Part shown: positions 16,301-17,450 of the stretch, one piece after another | How positions within the stretch are numbered: the stretch's first letter is position 1 | Layout of the letters: every line of letters begins with the position of its first letter | Origin: JAVBKX01 sp031553835 | GTDB lineage: Bacteria > Bacteroidota > Bacteroidia > Bacteroidales > Azobacteroidaceae | DNA: 17,450 bases | NCBI GenBank assembly: GCA_031553835.1 | Contig: JAVBKX010000017.1 | Span: 1-17,450 of the forward strand | Direction of reading: 5' to 3' | Made by a program: the position numbers and the translations under genes | The notes under the pieces: generated by a model | The model's input: only the letters and a program-made list of their open reading frames with translations | Databases searched by the model: none | Told to the model about the DNA's origin: nothing

Positions 16301-17048
16301 TATGTGTTTCCGCTTTTAATGAAATGACTGTTTCAATTTCTTTTGTGGCAAAAAAATCGGGTTTATCTCCTGAAATCGGAGCGAATTGTTCGATCACAGG
16401 ACCTTGATTGAATGCCACATTATCTTTATAGGCCGAAACTAAGAGATTCGGATTGGTTTCGGAGGTTTTCCTGATCAGTTTGAAGAGTGTACTTTCCTTT
16501 TCTTCTCCATCGATAACAAAAATTCCGTTGAAAATTTTGTGGCGGCAATGTTCGGAATTCACTTGCGAAAAACCGAATACTTCACTGTCGGTTAGTTTTC
16601 GTCCCAATCTTTTACTTACATCGTTCAGGTAATCCATTTCATCTTTGCTCAGAGCCAACCCTTCCTGTTGGTTATAGGTTTCGATATTGTCAATATAAAG
16701 AATGGGATCCGGTTTTTTATTGATGGTGAAAATATCTTGTCCTATGCCGTTATAAATCCGCTGAAGCATGGGATCGTGTTCCGCATTGTTATCCGGGACG
16801 GGAAAAAATTCTTCGATCCGTCTGATGCCTGTAATTCCCATATTTTGGGTAATTTCCACGGCATTGGTACTCCACGGGGTAATCATTTCCCTTCGTGGAC
16901 CTGCAAACCAGCCCTCTGATTTTTCTTTTTCCAATACTTGCGCCTGGTCGAATAACCAAACTAATTTTTTTACCTCTTCTTGTGGAAGTGTACTTGTAAC
17001 ATCAACAGCAATAATCGATTTACCTGCTGTTTGGAAGAAAAGAATCAT
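13341..17048 (-). CDS. purL: Phosphoribosylformylglycinamidine synthase (single-chain PurL)
   Basis: 1235 residues, the normal size of the large, single-chain FGAM synthase. It converts FGAR, glutamine and ATP to FGAM in purine biosynthesis in the cytosol. The synthetase part shows SEHCRHKIFNG, LKAETHNFPTTVEPFNGAAT, GTGGEIRDRLGGG, SIHDHGAGGHLNCL and a second half with GHDISAGGM. The C-terminal glutaminase domain (from ~residue 965) shows FCGGFSNSDVLGSAKGWAGG, the nucleophile elbow GICNGCQ with catalytic Cys1074, and PHLERALFPWQWAHYP carrying the catalytic His/Glu region. No gaps, frameshifts or missing motifs were seen. ATG 17048 follows a -7 box by about 30 nt, and the gene appears monocistronic in this window. 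Its stop codon overlaps that of the convergent kinase gene. Confidence 0.98.
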   Translation of the reverse strand: MILFFQTAGKSIIAVDVTSTLPQEEVKKLVWLFDQAQVLEKEKSEGWFAGPRREMITPWSTNAVEITQNMGITGIRRIEEFFPVPDNNAEHDPMLQRIYNGIGQDIFTINKKPDPILYIDNIETYNQQEGLALSKDEMDYLNDVSKRLGRKLTDSEVFGFSQVNSEHCRHKIFNGIFVIDGEEKESTLFKLIRKTSETNPNLLVSAYKDNVAFNQGPVIEQFAPISGDKPDFFATKEIETVISLKAETHNFPTTVEPFNGAATGTGGEIRDRLGGGKASLPIAGTAVYMTSYPRTEEGREWEESIQPRPWLYQTPEQILVKASNGASDFGNKFGQPLICGSLLTFEHEENQKKYAYDKVIMLAGGVGFGNKKDALKGNPEPGEQIVILGGDNYRIGMGGGAVSSVDTGQYSSGIELNAVQRANPEMQKRASNVIRTLAESENNPIVSIHDHGAGGHLNCLSELVETTGGKINVNALPVGDPTLSAKEIIGNESQERMGLLLKQADVDRVKRIAERERSPMYVVGETTNDMQFVFEQKDGQKPLDLQLSDFFGKPPRTVMNDQTIDEHFTPVVYDIKKLHEYITTVLQLEAVACKDWLTNKVDRSVTGKVARQQCQGEIQLPLSDLGAVALDYRGQAGIATSIGHAPQVALIDPAAGSVLSIAEALTNIVFAPFKDGLQSISLSANWMWPCKNPGEDARLYRAVEACSEFACELGINIPTGKDSLSMTQKYGEDKVYSPGTVIISAAGEVSDIKKIVSPVLIGKKGTTVYYIDFSFDTFKLGGSALAQSLNKLGDEAPTVTDAEYFKKAFNAIQELINRGLILAGHDISAGGMITALLEMCFGNVEGGLEVNLDKVKEDDLIKLLFSENPGILIQVSDKNAVEALLKEQEIAFATIAKYTPERHILLEKSGIQYHIGIDYMRDVWYSSSYLLDRKQSGEKCAKARFENYKQQPLQFKFKKDFEGKLAQYGLSPDRKLSGIKAAIIREKGTNGEREMAYSLYLAGFDVKDVHMTDLVSGRETLEDVNMVVFCGGFSNSDVLGSAKGWAGGFLYNEKARQALENFYKREDTLSLGICNGCQLMVELDLINPKDHEKKTKMLHNESHKFESCFVTVDIPKNNSVMFGSLSGTKLGIWVAHGEGKFQLPYPENKYNVIAKYAYAGYPGNPNGSDYNVAGIVSPDGRHLAMMPHLERALFPWQWAHYPQERKNDEISMWIEAFVNARKWVEKFNSDREHRG

Positions 17049-17076
17049 AATGGAATTTTTAGATTTTTAGAAAGTA

Positions 17077-17084
17077 CAAAGGTA
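17077..17084 (-). promoter_or_regulatory. -7 box of purL
   Basis: TACCTTTG on the minus strand matches TAnnTTTG exactly, about 28 nt ahead of the purL ATG. The -33 region is T-rich with only a weak TTTA at the right distance and overlaps the T-tract of the upstream terminator. I see no purine riboswitch in the short leader. Confidence 0.55.
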
Positions 17085-17094
17085 GATAAATTGT

Positions 17095-17142
17095 AGTAAA
17101 AAATAAAAAAACTCCGGCACAAACAATAAAGATGTACCGGAG
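17095..17142 (-). terminator. Rho-independent terminator of the T9SS-tailed gene
   Basis: On the minus strand CTCCGGTAC (17142-17134) pairs with GTGCCGGAG (17120-17112), nine pairs with one G-U, and is followed by a run of T interrupted once (TTTTTTTATTTTTT, ending about 17098). It lies 30 nt after the stop codon at 17172 and isolates purL from upstream transcription. Confidence 0.88.
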
Positions 17143-17171
17143 CCTTCACACACATAACAGATAATAACTGG

Positions 17172-17450
17172 TTACTCTCTTATGCTTATTTTTTGGAATT
17201 TGCTTTCTCCATTTGTTAATTTGACGGTAACGATGTATATCCCGTGTGGGAGTTTTACCGTTTTCGCCCACAGGTTTCGTCCGATTTGTCGGGTACTTTC
17301 AATCGCCAGTCCCTGCAGGTTGGTAATTGTTACCTGGCTGATTTCGCTTAGTGCCACGACTTTTAGGAGTTTTCCATCCATTTTGATGTGGATGTTGTTT
17401 CCTGCATTTATATTGTTTACCGCAGAAGTTTTTTGTCCTACCTGCAACCG
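17172..17450 (-). CDS. C-terminal end of a T9SS-exported protein (5' end outside window)
   Basis: Only the last 92 codons are in the window; the frame is open through the right edge (reading R-L-Q-V-G-Q-K at the edge). The TTG at 17447 is unlikely to be a real start. The final ~70 residues have the sorting-domain pattern: short beta strands (KLLKVVALSEISQVTITNLQ), a G-x-x-x-x-S-T-R-Q segment, then LPHGIYIVTVKLTNGES and a basic end (KFQKISIRE). This resembles the T9SS type A C-terminal domain, though the usual Y-P-N-P motif is not visible. The body of the protein, hence its function, cannot be judged. It ends 30 nt before a strong terminator. Confidence 0.7.
   Translation of the reverse strand, partial: RLQVGQKTSAVNNINAGNNIHIKMDGKLLKVVALSEISQVTITNLQGLAIESTRQIGRNLWAKTVKLPHGIYIVTVKLTNGESKFQKISIRE

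Noticed and set aside
17049..17172. Purine riboswitch ahead of purL
   Set aside because: The leader after the -7 box is about 25-30 nt, too short, and the hairpin present is a terminator of the upstream gene.

Overview
The window looks like a chromosomal segment of a Bacteroidota genome, most likely order Bacteroidales. Four things support this: promoters of the TTTG-N19/20-TAnnTTTG type, secreted proteins with type IX secretion (T9SS) C-terminal sorting domains, an HU/HIG-type histone-like protein, and a single-chain PurL. It is moderately AT-rich. Nothing in it looks like an insertion sequence, phage or CRISPR array.

Left part (1-5842). A very large secreted Ig-like repeat protein on the minus strand runs off the left edge. 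It starts at 3607, carries an N-terminal head with GLUG-like motifs, one Ig domain and eight tandem ~83-residue Ig-like repeats, and was still in a different 'YGD' domain when the window ended. Upstream of it are a small EcsC-family gene and, just ahead of that, a structured RNA (about 4282-4464, minus) with its own promoter. Its fold (9-bp closing stem, large central bubble, long irregular arm, U-tract) is that of a 6S RNA. Next come an array of four 23-bp units built on an 18-bp palindrome, a histone-like DNA-binding gene, and a divergent gene with an HTH-like N-terminus.

Middle part (5967-13344). A second giant secreted protein (1421 aa, minus) has a head homologous to the first, then nine almost identical 77-residue InlB-type repeats, a cadherin-like domain and a T9SS type A tail. 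Seven bases after it begins an outer-membrane beta-barrel/OmpA gene, so the two look like one operon. A membrane-anchored eukaryote-like Ser/Thr kinase is divergently transcribed from the promoter region of that operon. I infer a surface module made of a T9SS-exported adhesin-like protein, a barrel with a peptidoglycan-binding domain, and a kinase; the sequence shows only the gene arrangement and domains.

Right part (13341-17450). The housekeeping purine gene purL (1235 aa, minus) converges on the kinase gene, and their stop codons overlap in a TTAA. Upstream of purL are a good -7 box and a strong terminator belonging to a further minus-strand gene, of which only the C-terminal sorting-type domain is in the window.
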